Assembly (NCBI RefSeq): GCF_900109115.1
Contig: NZ_FNYV01000013.1
Location: 1-64,000, forward strand
Direction of reading: 5' to 3'
Length of the DNA stretch: 64,000 nucleotides
Source of the DNA: Micromonospora phaseoli
Lineage (GTDB): Bacteria; Actinomycetota; Actinomycetes; Mycobacteriales; Micromonosporaceae
Position numbers and translations under genes: made by a program. Positions 16,241 to 25,000 of this stretch are shown here, piece after piece (position 1 is the first letter of the stretch; the number at the start of each line of letters is the position of its first letter). The notes beneath the pieces were generated by a model. It did not search any database. It saw only the letters and a list, made by a program, of their open reading frames with translations, and was not told the origin of the DNA.

Positions 16241-16603
16241 ATGCGGCTGCGCACCGACGACGACATCTACCGGGCCCGCCTGGTCTATCTCGGGCCGCCC
16301 GGCTACACCCTTCCGGTCCACCTGCCGTACGCCCAGTACGGGTTGTTCATCCTGCTCGTTCCCCTCTACATGTTCATCCACTGGCTGTTCACGATGCAGG
16401 TCGAGCTCTTCCCCGCCTGGGAGATCGCCCTCGCCATCGTGTCCACCTCGTTCGTCTTCCGGTACGTCGACCCGGACCGTCCGGCGCGGATGGTGATCCG
16501 TACCGCGCTGACCGACTGGCGACGCACCCGGGAGCCGGCCGCCGAGCAGCGTGATCCACGCCTGGTCGGCAGCAGGATCAGGATCCGGGAGGAACTGGCA
16601 TGA
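16241..16603 (+). CDS. PrgI/VirB3-like membrane protein
   Basis: The 120-residue protein has an N-terminal soluble part (RLRTDDDIYRARLVYLGPPG) and two adjacent membrane helices (about 27-47, YGLFILLVPLYMFIHWLF, and about 54-71, WEIALAIVSTSFVFRYV), then a basic cytoplasmic tail. Small proteins of this size and topology directly before a VirB4 ATPase are typically PrgI or VirB3 in type IV secretion systems and recruit VirB4 to the inner membrane. The role is inferred from position and topology. It lies 13 bases after the pilin-like gene. Confidence 0.55.
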   Translation: MRLRTDDDIYRARLVYLGPPGYTLPVHLPYAQYGLFILLVPLYMFIHWLFTMQVELFPAWEIALAIVSTSFVFRYVDPDRPARMVIRTALTDWRRTREPAAEQRDPRLVGSRIRIREELA

Positions 16604-16652
16604 CCGGCTGCACGCCGTACGGGCCGAACGAGGACACGGGCAGGGCGATCGC

Positions 16653-19600
16653 ATGAGCCGCTCCTCCACGCCGGGATCCCCGGCCGGACATCCTGCCGCA
16701 CCACACGGTAACCGTGCGCGTTCGTTCGACTACCCGCAAGCCGGCGAGCTCGACGACGCCACCCTGGATCCGGCGCTCGCCGCCACTGCGGGTCACGGTG
16801 GTGTCGGCGTATTCCAAGCGCCCCGGCCACCGCAGCGCCGGGCGATTCCGGCCGAGCCCACGCCGGCCACCCGCGACGGCGCCGACATCGACTCGCCCTT
16901 CCTCGACCTGTTCGGCGGCGCGTACCCCAGACCCGGCGCCACCCAGCGGGGTACCGCGCTTCCGGCGCGTGCCGTACCGCAACAGGCGATTCCCGCCGCG
17001 CCGCCACCCGCCGGGCCCGCACCGGCGACCCACCGGCCGGCGCTGTCCCCGTTGCCGGCGCAAACGCCCATTCCTGCGCCGGCCGCACCGCCCACCCGGC
17101 CGGTCGACGACGCCGCGACGGCCACCGGCCACCGGCCACCGGCCACCGCACGACCGGCACCGCCCGGAGACCGGCTGCCCAACGCCCGACCACCGGCCGA
17201 CGACCACCCCACCCGGGAGGACCACCCGACCCGTAACGAGCGTCCCATCCGGGACGAGGCGCAGCCGACCGAGACCGCAACCCGGACGTCACCCCGGGCA
17301 GCGCCACCGGCCACCCGCACCACCTCGGCCCCCCGGCAGCGTTCGGTCGACCACCGCGACCGGCCGGTCAAGCCGGTCCGGGTCCGCCCGCCGAAGATCA
17401 AGTTCGGGGACCGCGACCCTTCGGTCGAACTGGCCATCACCGAGATCGCCGGACACCTGACCTTCACCCCCAACACGGTCACCGCCTGGTACTGGCTGCC
17501 CGAGGTGCGCTGGGCGTTCCGACCGGACGCGGAACGCGAAGCCCTGCTCTCGGCCATCTCCGAGCAGTACGCCGGCCTGGCCGGCTTCCGACTGCACCTA
17601 CGCCGCACCACCCGGCCCTTCCCGGCCGACGAGTGGGCCCGCACCATCGACACCAACACCGCCGCGCCCCTGCCCGACGTGCCCGGAACCACCGGCTGGG
17701 CCGATCACCTGGTGGCCGCGCAACGCCACCTGCTCTCGGTCAACCACGCCGAGGGTCAGACCTACCTCGGGGTGACCTTCGCCCGCCGCTCGCTCGGCGA
17801 CTCACTCACCGAGCGGCTGCTACGCACCTTCGGTCGCGGCGTCGCCGATGGCGAGCGACGCCGACTCGGCCGCACCGTCGAACAGTTCGACGAGGTGCTG
17901 GGGGCGTTCGGCATGCGCGGGCGCCGGGTCACCGCACAGGAACTCGAATGGCTGCTCTACCGGTCGGTGGCGCTCTGCATGGCACCGCCCGGCACGCTCT
18001 CACCCATCACCAACGGGCGCTGGGAGCGCGGCGACCTGCTCGCCCTCACCGAACAGGTCGAGCGCTACCGCACCCCCTACGGCTCGACGGTGAAGCTGGT
18101 CAACCGGATGACCGGCGAGGAGCGGCACGTGGCGGTGCTCGCCGTGGGCCGGATGGAGCCGCTGGAGATCCCCGAACGGCACGAACCGTGGCTGCACTTC
18201 CACGAGCGCCTGCCGTGGCCGATGGAGCTCTCCACCCGGGTCGACGTCCTCGGCTCCGGTGACTCCTTCCGCAACCTGGAACACCGCCTCCGGATGATCC
18301 GGTCGCAGCAACTCGACTACGCCGAGCACGGCATCGACGCCCCGCCGGAGCTGGAACGCCTGGCCAAGCGCGCCCTGGTGATCGGCGACGAGATGACGAC
18401 CGGGCTCCCGGTCGACTCTGCCCGCGCGCACGGCTGGCACCGGATCGCGGTGGGCGGGCGTACCCGGGAGGAGTGCCTCGAGCGAGCCCGCAGGCTGATC
18501 CAGCTCTACTCCCGCGAGCTGCGCATCTCCCTGCAACACCCGAAGAACCAGGACTGGTTGGCCCGCGAGTTCATCCCCGGCGAGCCGATCGCCAACACCG
18601 GATACGTCCGACGGATGCCGGTCCCGCTGCTCGCGGCGGCGCTGCCGCAGGCCGCGTCCACGGTCGGCGACCGGCGCGGCGACCTGATCGGACGCACCGC
18701 CGGCACCTGCCGCCGACCGGTCTTCCTCGACCTGCACTTCCCGATGGAGATCCGCGAACGCTCCGGCCTGGCGGTCTTCGTCGCCGAGCCGGGCGGCGGC
18801 AAGTCGACCCTGCTCGGCGCACTGGGCTATCTGGCCGCCCGTCGAGGCGTACAGGTGACCCTGCTCGACCCCTCCGGCCCGCTGGCCCGGCTCTGCGCGA
18901 TGCCGGAGCTGCGTCCGTACGCCCGGGTGTTGAACCTGACCGGCTCCGAACACGGCACGCTGGCGCCGTACTCGCTGATCCCGACGCCGCTGCGCAGCGA
19001 GTTCGGTGCCGGCGCCACCGGCGACCGGGAGTTCGAGATCGCGGTGTCCAACGCACGCGCCGAGCGGCGGATGCTGGTGCAGGACATCTGCATGATGCTG
19101 GTGCCACCGCAGGTGGCCCGCGAAGCCTCCACCGCCACCCTCTTCCGACACGCCGTACGCCAGGTGCCCGCCGAGGAGACCTCCACCCTGGACGACGTGG
19201 TCACCTGCCTCGGTCAGCTCGACGACGACGCCGGCCGGGAACTGGCCAACCTGCTGTTGGACACCGCCGAGATGCCGCTGGCGATGCTCTTCTTCGGCCG
19301 GCCACCGGAGGGGCTGCTCGGCGCGGACGCGGCGCTCACCGTCATCACCATGGCCGGCCTCCGGCTGCCCGACCTCAAGATCGAGCGCGAGTACTGGTCG
19401 GCCGAGGAGGCGCTCGCCCTGCCGATGCTGCACACCGCACACCGGCTGGCGGTGCGCCGCTGCTACGGCGGCTCGATGTCGTCCCGGAAGCTCGTCGGCC
19501 TGGACGAGGCACACTTCATGGAGGGGTGGCGCTCCGGCCGCTCGTTCCTCGTCCGGCTTGCCCGCGACTCCCGCAAATGGAACCTCGCCGCGCTGGTCGC

Positions 19601-19958
19601 CTCGCAGAACCCCCGCGACATCCTCGGCCTCGACGTCCAGAACCTCGTCTCCACCGTCTTCGTCGGACGGATAGCCGAGGATGCCGAGATCGCCTCCGAG
19701 GCGCTGCGCCTGCTGCGGGTGCCGGTCGACGACGGCTACGAGGCCACCCTCGCCTCGCTCTCCACCGCCGACGCGACCTCCGCCCACCGGCTCGGTTTCC
19801 GGGAGTTCGTGATGCGCGACGTCGACGGCCGGGTGCAGAAGGTCCGGGTCGACGTCTCCTACGTCGATGGACTTCTGGACTACCTCGACACCACCCCCGC
19901 CGCCATCGCCGCCGCCGCAGGGGTGCTGCCGACCGTGCTGCCTGATATGGAGGCGTGA
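16653..19958 (+). CDS. VirB4/TraC-like type IV secretion ATPase
   Basis: VirB4 proteins are the hexameric energisers of type IV secretion. This 1101-residue protein has a disordered Pro/Arg-rich first 230 residues, a VirB4 N-terminal-like region, then a RecA-like ATPase domain with Walker A EPGGGKST (712-719), Walker B VGLDEAHF (Asp951-Glu952) and the sensor block LAALVASQNPRDIL. LARDSRKWN just before it fits the family arginine region. The start ATG 16653 is preceded by CAGGGCGATC; an upstream start at 16551 would overlap the previous gene. The following gene begins two bases after its stop. Confidence 0.85.
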   Translation: MSRSSTPGSPAGHPAAPHGNRARSFDYPQAGELDDATLDPALAATAGHGGVGVFQAPRPPQRRAIPAEPTPATRDGADIDSPFLDLFGGAYPRPGATQRGTALPARAVPQQAIPAAPPPAGPAPATHRPALSPLPAQTPIPAPAAPPTRPVDDAATATGHRPPATARPAPPGDRLPNARPPADDHPTREDHPTRNERPIRDEAQPTETATRTSPRAAPPATRTTSAPRQRSVDHRDRPVKPVRVRPPKIKFGDRDPSVELAITEIAGHLTFTPNTVTAWYWLPEVRWAFRPDAEREALLSAISEQYAGLAGFRLHLRRTTRPFPADEWARTIDTNTAAPLPDVPGTTGWADHLVAAQRHLLSVNHAEGQTYLGVTFARRSLGDSLTERLLRTFGRGVADGERRRLGRTVEQFDEVLGAFGMRGRRVTAQELEWLLYRSVALCMAPPGTLSPITNGRWERGDLLALTEQVERYRTPYGSTVKLVNRMTGEERHVAVLAVGRMEPLEIPERHEPWLHFHERLPWPMELSTRVDVLGSGDSFRNLEHRLRMIRSQQLDYAEHGIDAPPELERLAKRALVIGDEMTTGLPVDSARAHGWHRIAVGGRTREECLERARRLIQLYSRELRISLQHPKNQDWLAREFIPGEPIANTGYVRRMPVPLLAAALPQAASTVGDRRGDLIGRTAGTCRRPVFLDLHFPMEIRERSGLAVFVAEPGGGKSTLLGALGYLAARRGVQVTLLDPSGPLARLCAMPELRPYARVLNLTGSEHGTLAPYSLIPTPLRSEFGAGATGDREFEIAVSNARAERRMLVQDICMMLVPPQVAREASTATLFRHAVRQVPAEETSTLDDVVTCLGQLDDDAGRELANLLLDTAEMPLAMLFFGRPPEGLLGADAALTVITMAGLRLPDLKIEREYWSAEEALALPMLHTAHRLAVRRCYGGSMSSRKLVGLDEAHFMEGWRSGRSFLVRLARDSRKWNLAALVASQNPRDILGLDVQNLVSTVFVGRIAEDAEIASEALRLLRVPVDDGYEATLASLSTADATSAHRLGFREFVMRDVDGRVQKVRVDVSYVDGLLDYLDTTPAAIAAAAGVLPTVLPDMEA

Positions 19959-19959
19959 C

Positions 19960-21897
19960 ATGGCGAGGGCCCGGGCACGGATCACGGCGCTCCTCCTGGC
20001 ACTCGGCGTCCTCGCCGGAGCCACGATCAGCTGGCCCGGGCTCACCGCCACACCGGCGTACGCGGCACCGCCCGCGTACCAGGCCGCCGCCGACCTGTGC
20101 ACCACCCAGGAGTGGCAGGCGGACTTCCGCGCCTGTGTGGCCAAGCTCCAGCAGGTGGCGGAGTCGGAGGCGACCTGCCTCAATCCGCCGACGCCGACCG
20201 CGCCGGACTCCGGCATCGCCGGCTGGTTCGCGTCCCGCCCCGAGGCCTCCAGGCTGCCCGGCCCGAAGGGCTACTACAGCGACTACGGCTACGCCGGCTA
20301 CAGCTACAGCACTTACAAAATCGAGACCGGCTGCGCGACCACCCTGCTCCACCCGGATTACAAGTTCACCAACACCATCGCCAACGGCGAGTTCATGATG
20401 GCCACGGCGATCATCGGCGCCTCGAACGCCCTGCGTGAGCGTGCCTGGGATCCGGGGACGATGTGGGGCTGGGCGGATCCGCTGGTGGACCAGGCCACGA
20501 AGGCGATCTACCAGAAGGTGTTCAGCGTCTTCGGCATCGTCACGCTCTGCGTCGTCGGGCTCTACCTGCTCTGGCGTTCGCGCCAGTCGGACATGAGCAA
20601 CGCGATGACCACGGCGGGGTGGGCGCTGGTGGTGATGATGGCGGTCACCGCGTTGGCGGCCTGGCCGGTCAAGTCCGCCAACCTCGCCGACGGTGCGCTG
20701 GTCTCCACGCTCGGCGTGGTGCACAACGCGGTGGGCCCGGCATCCAAGGACACACCTCCAGACAAATGCGATGACCCAGATCCGGCGGCCTGCAAGGACA
20801 ACCGACCGCCGGCCGTCAGGGCAAGCGACACCGCGGCGGAGGCGATGCTCTACCGGAACTGGCTGCGTGGCGTGCTCGGCTCGGCAGACAGCGAGACCGC
20901 CAAGAAGTACGGCGCGGCGCTGTACGACGCCAAGTCCCTCTCCTGGGAGGAGACGGAGAAGATCCGGGCCAATCCGCAGACTCGCGAGGCCACCATCAAT
21001 GCCAAGAAGCAGCAGTGGATGACTGTCGCGGCGCAGATCGAGCGGGAGGACCCGGAGGCCTACGAGTACCTGCAGGGCGTCCGGGACATGGACCGGGTCG
21101 GCGCCGGATTCATCGCGGTGCTCGCCGCCCTGCTATTCGCGATGTTCGACCTGACCGCGTCGCTGCTGGTGCTGCTGGGCTTCCTGATCTTCCGGTGGGC
21201 GGTGATCGCCGCGCCGATCCTGGGCACGATCGGTCTGCTCCGCCCGGCCAGCGCCGGGCTGCGCCGGCTGGGCAACGCGGTGGTGGCGGCGCTCTTCAAC
21301 ATCGCGATCTTCGGCACCGGCGCGGCCATCTACCTCTTCGCGGTCGACCTCATCATGAGCACGCCGGCGCTGCCCGGCTGGCTCCAGGTGGTGCTGGTCT
21401 GGCTCTGCGGGGTGGTCGGCTGGCTGCTGCTCCGCCCCTACCGGCGGATCACCCAACTCGGCGGCAAGGACAGCAGCGAGGCGGTCAGCTCGGCGGGCTC
21501 CTGGCATCGGCGTTTCTTCCGGGACATGCGTACCGCCGCCCGGCTCGACGTCGCCGAACCCGGTGGCACCGCCGAACCCAACCTGGGACGACGCCGCGCG
21601 CCGGCTCCGGACCAGCCGAGGGTACGTCCGGAGGCCCGACCGGACCCGGTGCCCGGCGAGGGCCCCACCCCTCCGAAAGGTCCGGGCGGCCCAGCGGCGC
21701 CCGATGTCCCCGACCGCGCCCAGGAACGGCGTACCGAGGGCAAACCCGTCGCTCCACGGCCGCGCCGACGCCAACCCGCCGCCTGGACGGAGCCGGACGT
21801 GCCGGATGAGAACCCGTCCTTCGCCATCTACCGCCCGAACTCCCCGGAGCGCTCCCCCGAGAAGGCACCGCCCCGGGTCCGCTCCGAGGCACGGTGA
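19960..21897 (+). CDS. Polytopic membrane protein with signal peptide, VirB6/TrbL-like
   Basis: The ATG at 19960 has GGAGG at 19949-19953. The 645 residues start with a signal peptide ending TPAYA-APP. A roughly 150-residue extracellular domain with several cysteines and Tyr-rich YSDYGYAGYSYSTY follows, then membrane helices near 187-205, 217-237, 380-428 (two), 437-466 and 473-490, and a 150-residue Pro/Arg-rich cytoplasmic tail. This is the pattern of VirB6/TrbL channel components in Gram-positive systems. No catalytic motif. Position after VirB4 supports the assignment, which is inferred. Confidence 0.65.
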   Translation: MARARARITALLLALGVLAGATISWPGLTATPAYAAPPAYQAAADLCTTQEWQADFRACVAKLQQVAESEATCLNPPTPTAPDSGIAGWFASRPEASRLPGPKGYYSDYGYAGYSYSTYKIETGCATTLLHPDYKFTNTIANGEFMMATAIIGASNALRERAWDPGTMWGWADPLVDQATKAIYQKVFSVFGIVTLCVVGLYLLWRSRQSDMSNAMTTAGWALVVMMAVTALAAWPVKSANLADGALVSTLGVVHNAVGPASKDTPPDKCDDPDPAACKDNRPPAVRASDTAAEAMLYRNWLRGVLGSADSETAKKYGAALYDAKSLSWEETEKIRANPQTREATINAKKQQWMTVAAQIEREDPEAYEYLQGVRDMDRVGAGFIAVLAALLFAMFDLTASLLVLLGFLIFRWAVIAAPILGTIGLLRPASAGLRRLGNAVVAALFNIAIFGTGAAIYLFAVDLIMSTPALPGWLQVVLVWLCGVVGWLLLRPYRRITQLGGKDSSEAVSSAGSWHRRFFRDMRTAARLDVAEPGGTAEPNLGRRRAPAPDQPRVRPEARPDPVPGEGPTPPKGPGGPAAPDVPDRAQERRTEGKPVAPRPRRRQPAAWTEPDVPDENPSFAIYRPNSPERSPEKAPPRVRSEAR

Positions 21898-22454
21898 GTG
21901 CCGTGCGGCGGGCGGTGGAGTTCCTGGTCACCCGGCTGCTGCGATCGCGGTTGGGCGTCGCGCTGGGCATCGCCGTGCTGGTGCTCGGCGTGGTCGGGGG
22001 GGCCCGGCTGGTCGCCGGGCCCCCGGACCCGACCGCGGGACTGAGCAACCGTCCGTCCGAGCCGATCACCACCGTGCACCCCACCACGGGCGACGACGGC
22101 GCGATCTCGACGACCACCACACCGTCGCCGGTGACCCGGCCGGGCGAGCCGACCCCGGAACTGGTCGCCGAACGCTTCGTCACCGCCTGGCTCGGCCGTC
22201 CGGGCCAGACGGCGGAGGACTGGCACGAGACGCTTCGTCCCCTCTCGACCGCCGCTCTCACCGAGAAGTTCACCGGCGTCGATCAAGCGGACGTACCGAC
22301 CGGTGCGGTGACGGACGATCCGACTCTCCGCCCGCGTGGCGAGTCGTTCGTGGAGGCGCTGATCCCGCTCGACACCGGGCAGCTCCGGCTCGAGCTGGTG
22401 GCACCGGACGGACGATGGTTGGTGGACGCCGTGGACTGGAGCAGGGATGAGTGA
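21894..22454 (+). CDS. Single-pass membrane protein with NTF2-like outer domain, VirB8/TcpC-like
   Basis: GTG 21894 overlaps the previous stop by four bases. The 186 residues have one membrane helix (about 20-41, LGVALGIAVLVLGVVGGARLV), a Thr/Pro-rich spacer and an outer domain (LVAERFVTAWLGRPGQTAEDWHE to WLVDAVDWSRDE) whose start resembles NTF2-like domains found in VirB8 and TcpC. VirB8 scaffolds the type IV channel. The assignment relies on topology, size and operon position. The end overlaps the next gene by eight bases. Confidence 0.6.
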   Translation: MSAVRRAVEFLVTRLLRSRLGVALGIAVLVLGVVGGARLVAGPPDPTAGLSNRPSEPITTVHPTTGDDGAISTTTTPSPVTRPGEPTPELVAERFVTAWLGRPGQTAEDWHETLRPLSTAALTEKFTGVDQADVPTGAVTDDPTLRPRGESFVEALIPLDTGQLRLELVAPDGRWLVDAVDWSRDE

Positions 22455-23616
22455 CGAGAGTCGTCCGCGCCGCCGGCCGGTCCGGCTCGGCGCACTCGCC
22501 GCCGCGCTCACCGCGGCGCTCGCGCTGCTCTGCTGCACCGGCGGTGCCGGCGCCTTCTTCCTCACCGAGTTGGGCGGGGACGCCGCCGAGCAACTGACCC
22601 CGGCCAGCATGGAGTGCACCGGAGACTTCGAGGTCGATGTCACCGGCAAAATGCCCCGTTTCGCCCAGTACGGCGAGCGTCAGCTACGCAACGCAGCGGT
22701 GATCATCAAGGTCGGTCAGGAGATGGAAGTGCCGCCCCGGGGTTGGGTGGTCGCGGTGGCGACCGCGATGCAGGAGTCGCGGCTGCTCAACCTGGCCAAC
22801 CGCACGGTCGGCGAGTCGGAGGAGATCCCCAACGAGGGCGTCGGTGCCGATCACGACTCGGTCGGTCTCTTCCAGCAGCGGGCCTCGTGGGGCACCGTCG
22901 CCCAACGGATGAACCGCGAGTACGCGTCCCGCAAGTTCTACGAGAAGCTGGTCGACGTGCCCGGCTGGGAGAAGCTGCCGCTGACCGTGGCCGCTCAGCG
23001 GGTACAGATCAGCGCCTTTCCCGACGCGTACGCCAAGCACGAGGAGCTCGCCTCCCGCATCGTCGACGCGCTGGCCGGCGGCGCGGCCCGGACGGCTCTG
23101 ATCGCCGGGCAGCAGGTGTGCGACGCCGCGGCGGCGGGAGAGGTCGCCGCCTCCGGCTGGACCGCGCCGATCCCGGGCGGCGTCGGCTCCGGCTTCCGGA
23201 CCGCCAGCCGTCCCGGGCACAACGGCGTGGACATCGCGGCCCCGAAGGGCACCCTGATCCGGGTCGCGGCGACCGGCCGGGTCCTGGTCGCCCGCTGCGA
23301 CCCGGACCGGCGGGGCCGCCTCAGCTGCGATGTGGACGGCTGGCCGGGCAAGGGTGGCTGCGGATGGTTCGTCGACGTGCTGCACGCCCAGGGTGTCATC
23401 ACCCGCTACTGTCATCTGGTGAGTCGTCCCCGATTCTCGGTGGGCGACACCGTTCAGGCTGGTGAGGTGATCGGCGAGGTGGGCAGCAGCGGTCAATCCT
23501 CCGGGCCACACCTGCACTTCGAGGTGCACGTCGACGGCGACCGCAGCAGCCGGGGCGCCATCGACCCGGTGCCGTTCATGCAGTCCAGGGGTGCGCCGTT
23601 GAAGGGCGCCGGGTGA
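22447..23616 (+). CDS. Membrane-anchored lytic transglycosylase / M23 endopeptidase (VirB1-like)
   Basis: The 389-residue protein has a membrane anchor (about 16-40), a lysozyme-like domain with AVATAMQESRLLN (catalytic Glu in QES) and DSVGLFQQR, and a C-terminal LytM/M23 metallopeptidase with HNGVDIAAPKG (first zinc His258) and HLHFEVH (second zinc site, about 354-360). Such two-domain wall hydrolases open the peptidoglycan for type IV secretion channels. An alternative is ordinary wall remodelling, but its tight coupling to the VirB-like genes argues for the former. It contains several cysteines in the M23 domain, possibly disulfide-linked. Confidence 0.85.
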   Translation: MSDESRPRRRPVRLGALAAALTAALALLCCTGGAGAFFLTELGGDAAEQLTPASMECTGDFEVDVTGKMPRFAQYGERQLRNAAVIIKVGQEMEVPPRGWVVAVATAMQESRLLNLANRTVGESEEIPNEGVGADHDSVGLFQQRASWGTVAQRMNREYASRKFYEKLVDVPGWEKLPLTVAAQRVQISAFPDAYAKHEELASRIVDALAGGAARTALIAGQQVCDAAAAGEVAASGWTAPIPGGVGSGFRTASRPGHNGVDIAAPKGTLIRVAATGRVLVARCDPDRRGRLSCDVDGWPGKGGCGWFVDVLHAQGVITRYCHLVSRPRFSVGDTVQAGEVIGEVGSSGQSSGPHLHFEVHVDGDRSSRGAIDPVPFMQSRGAPLKGAG

Positions 23617-23629
23617 TTCACGGGCCGTC

Positions 23630-24223
23630 ATGACCGAGCCGCTTCCCGACCCGTTCGCCGACCAGCCCGACTGGGCACCGCAGCCGCCCCGGCCAATCGA
23701 GATCGTCCCGGCGGTCGGACGCGTCGAGCTGCGCGGGCAACGGGTGCTGGTCGGGCTGCCCGGGCTGGGCTGGCGGGCGGACCTACGCGCCGACGAGCGG
23801 GTGGTGCAGAACAGCCGCACCTACGTGCCGGTCATTCCCGAACACGAGTGGTACCGCGCCGAGTCCGAGCAGGTAGAGGTGTTCGCGCCGCTGGTGCCGG
23901 TCGAGCGGGTCTGGGTGGAGACGGTGGGCCAGCGGAGCGCCTCGGCACCGGACGGCGGCATACGTCTCGTCTCGCTGGACGCACCCACGCACCCGGCACC
24001 GACCCCGGTCTTCGAGGCGGACTCGGTCACCGGGCGACGGGTGGTGCACATGGTCGGCTCCGTCGAGCACCGCGACCTGCGTGCCGTCACCGAGGCCTAT
24101 TCCGGCGCCGAGGGCGACATCTGCGTCCGCGTCGCGCCCGAGGTGGAGTGGTACCGCTGGGCCTGGCGCGGCCAGTCACCCACCACCCTGGAGGTCCCCG
24201 TCCACCTGCTCTGGGTGGAGTAA
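23630..24223 (+). CDS. Conserved protein of unknown function, last gene of the secretion-like operon
   Basis: I do not recognise the family. The 197-residue protein has no signal peptide or membrane helix. It is rich in Trp, Val and Glu, with predicted beta-strands and a twofold internal likeness: EHEWYRAE near residue 71 and EVEWYRWA near 178, both followed by Val/Pro-rich strands ending VERVWVE and VHLLWVE. It starts 13 bases after the wall hydrolase and ends three bases from the stop of the convergent gene. It may be a cytoplasmic or surface accessory of the machine; this is only positional. Confidence 0.7.
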   Translation: MTEPLPDPFADQPDWAPQPPRPIEIVPAVGRVELRGQRVLVGLPGLGWRADLRADERVVQNSRTYVPVIPEHEWYRAESEQVEVFAPLVPVERVWVETVGQRSASAPDGGIRLVSLDAPTHPAPTPVFEADSVTGRRVVHMVGSVEHRDLRAVTEAYSGAEGDICVRVAPEVEWYRWAWRGQSPTTLEVPVHLLWVE

Positions 24224-24226
24224 GGA

Positions 24227-24793
24227 TCAGCGTGGCACCGAGCTACCGCCGCATACTCGCCATCCGTCTGCCTCATCAACAACCTGGAAGATCCAATCTT
24301 CGCGCCTGCTGCTTCGCGGCTCACCATCAGCGGAGCTCGAGATCGTCAACGTGGTAGCAACAGACTGCCCCTGTCCAGTCTTTGTCTGGTGTAAAGGACC
24401 CCAGCTGACTCGCACTACAACCCCGAACTCGGATTCACGTCGCAAGATCTCCTCGCGAAGAGCCTCTGCTGCATCGAGTGCAGGATTGCCCTCACAGGTG
24501 AAGAGGTCCGCGCGGACGTCGTTGCGGTCCACCAGGAACGCACGCAGGTAGTTGTCGACGACAACATCGGGGGCGCTGCGGTCAGGCGCGGTGGCGCGGT
24601 CGTAGATGAGGTAGCCGACCACTCCACCGCCCAGACAGAGGGCCGCGATCACCCCGGCGACCACCGTCAGCACCGTACGCAGCCGCCGCCGGGGCGGTGG
24701 CGGCGCCGGCGCGATCGCGGGCGGCGCCACGTCCTCTGGCGGGGTCCGTTGCGCCGGTACGCGGGAGACCTGGGAACCGGCGGGGGGCGGCAC
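24227..24793 (-). CDS. Single-pass membrane protein with outer domain, unknown function
   Basis: I take the GTG at 24793, with a G-rich ribosome binding site about eight bases upstream; GTG 24802 would add three residues. About 188 residues: a Pro-rich cytoplasmic N-terminus, one membrane helix (LRTVLTVVAGVIAALCLGGGVVGYLIY, about 38-64) and an outer domain (VVVDNYLRAFLVDRNDVRADLF to DEADGWRVCGGSSV), whose start looks NTF2-like. The layout resembles the VirB8-like gene at 21894. The half encoding the outer domain (24227 to about 24560) is clearly less GC-rich than its neighbours. Convergent with the secretion-like operon, three bases from its end. Confidence 0.7.
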   Translation of the reverse strand: MPPPAGSQVSRVPAQRTPPEDVAPPAIAPAPPPPRRRLRTVLTVVAGVIAALCLGGGVVGYLIYDRATAPDRSAPDVVVDNYLRAFLVDRNDVRADLFTCEGNPALDAAEALREEILRRESEFGVVVRVSWGPLHQTKTGQGQSVATTLTISSSADGEPRSSRREDWIFQVVDEADGWRVCGGSSVPR

Positions 24794-25000
24794 TGATTCC
24801 ACCCCCTAAGGCTATCGGCTGAGGGCTGCGGACCCAATGCCCCAGATTCAGCAGATCGTGACGGATCCCTGCCGATCGGTGAGATCCACGACAAGACCGG
24901 CGCAGCGCCGCCGCGCATCCCGGAGGTCGGGCCTCCGCTGGGATACCGTCGTCTCTGCCCGGCGATTGGGTGCCGACCTCGGGCGGAGGAGGTGGACACG

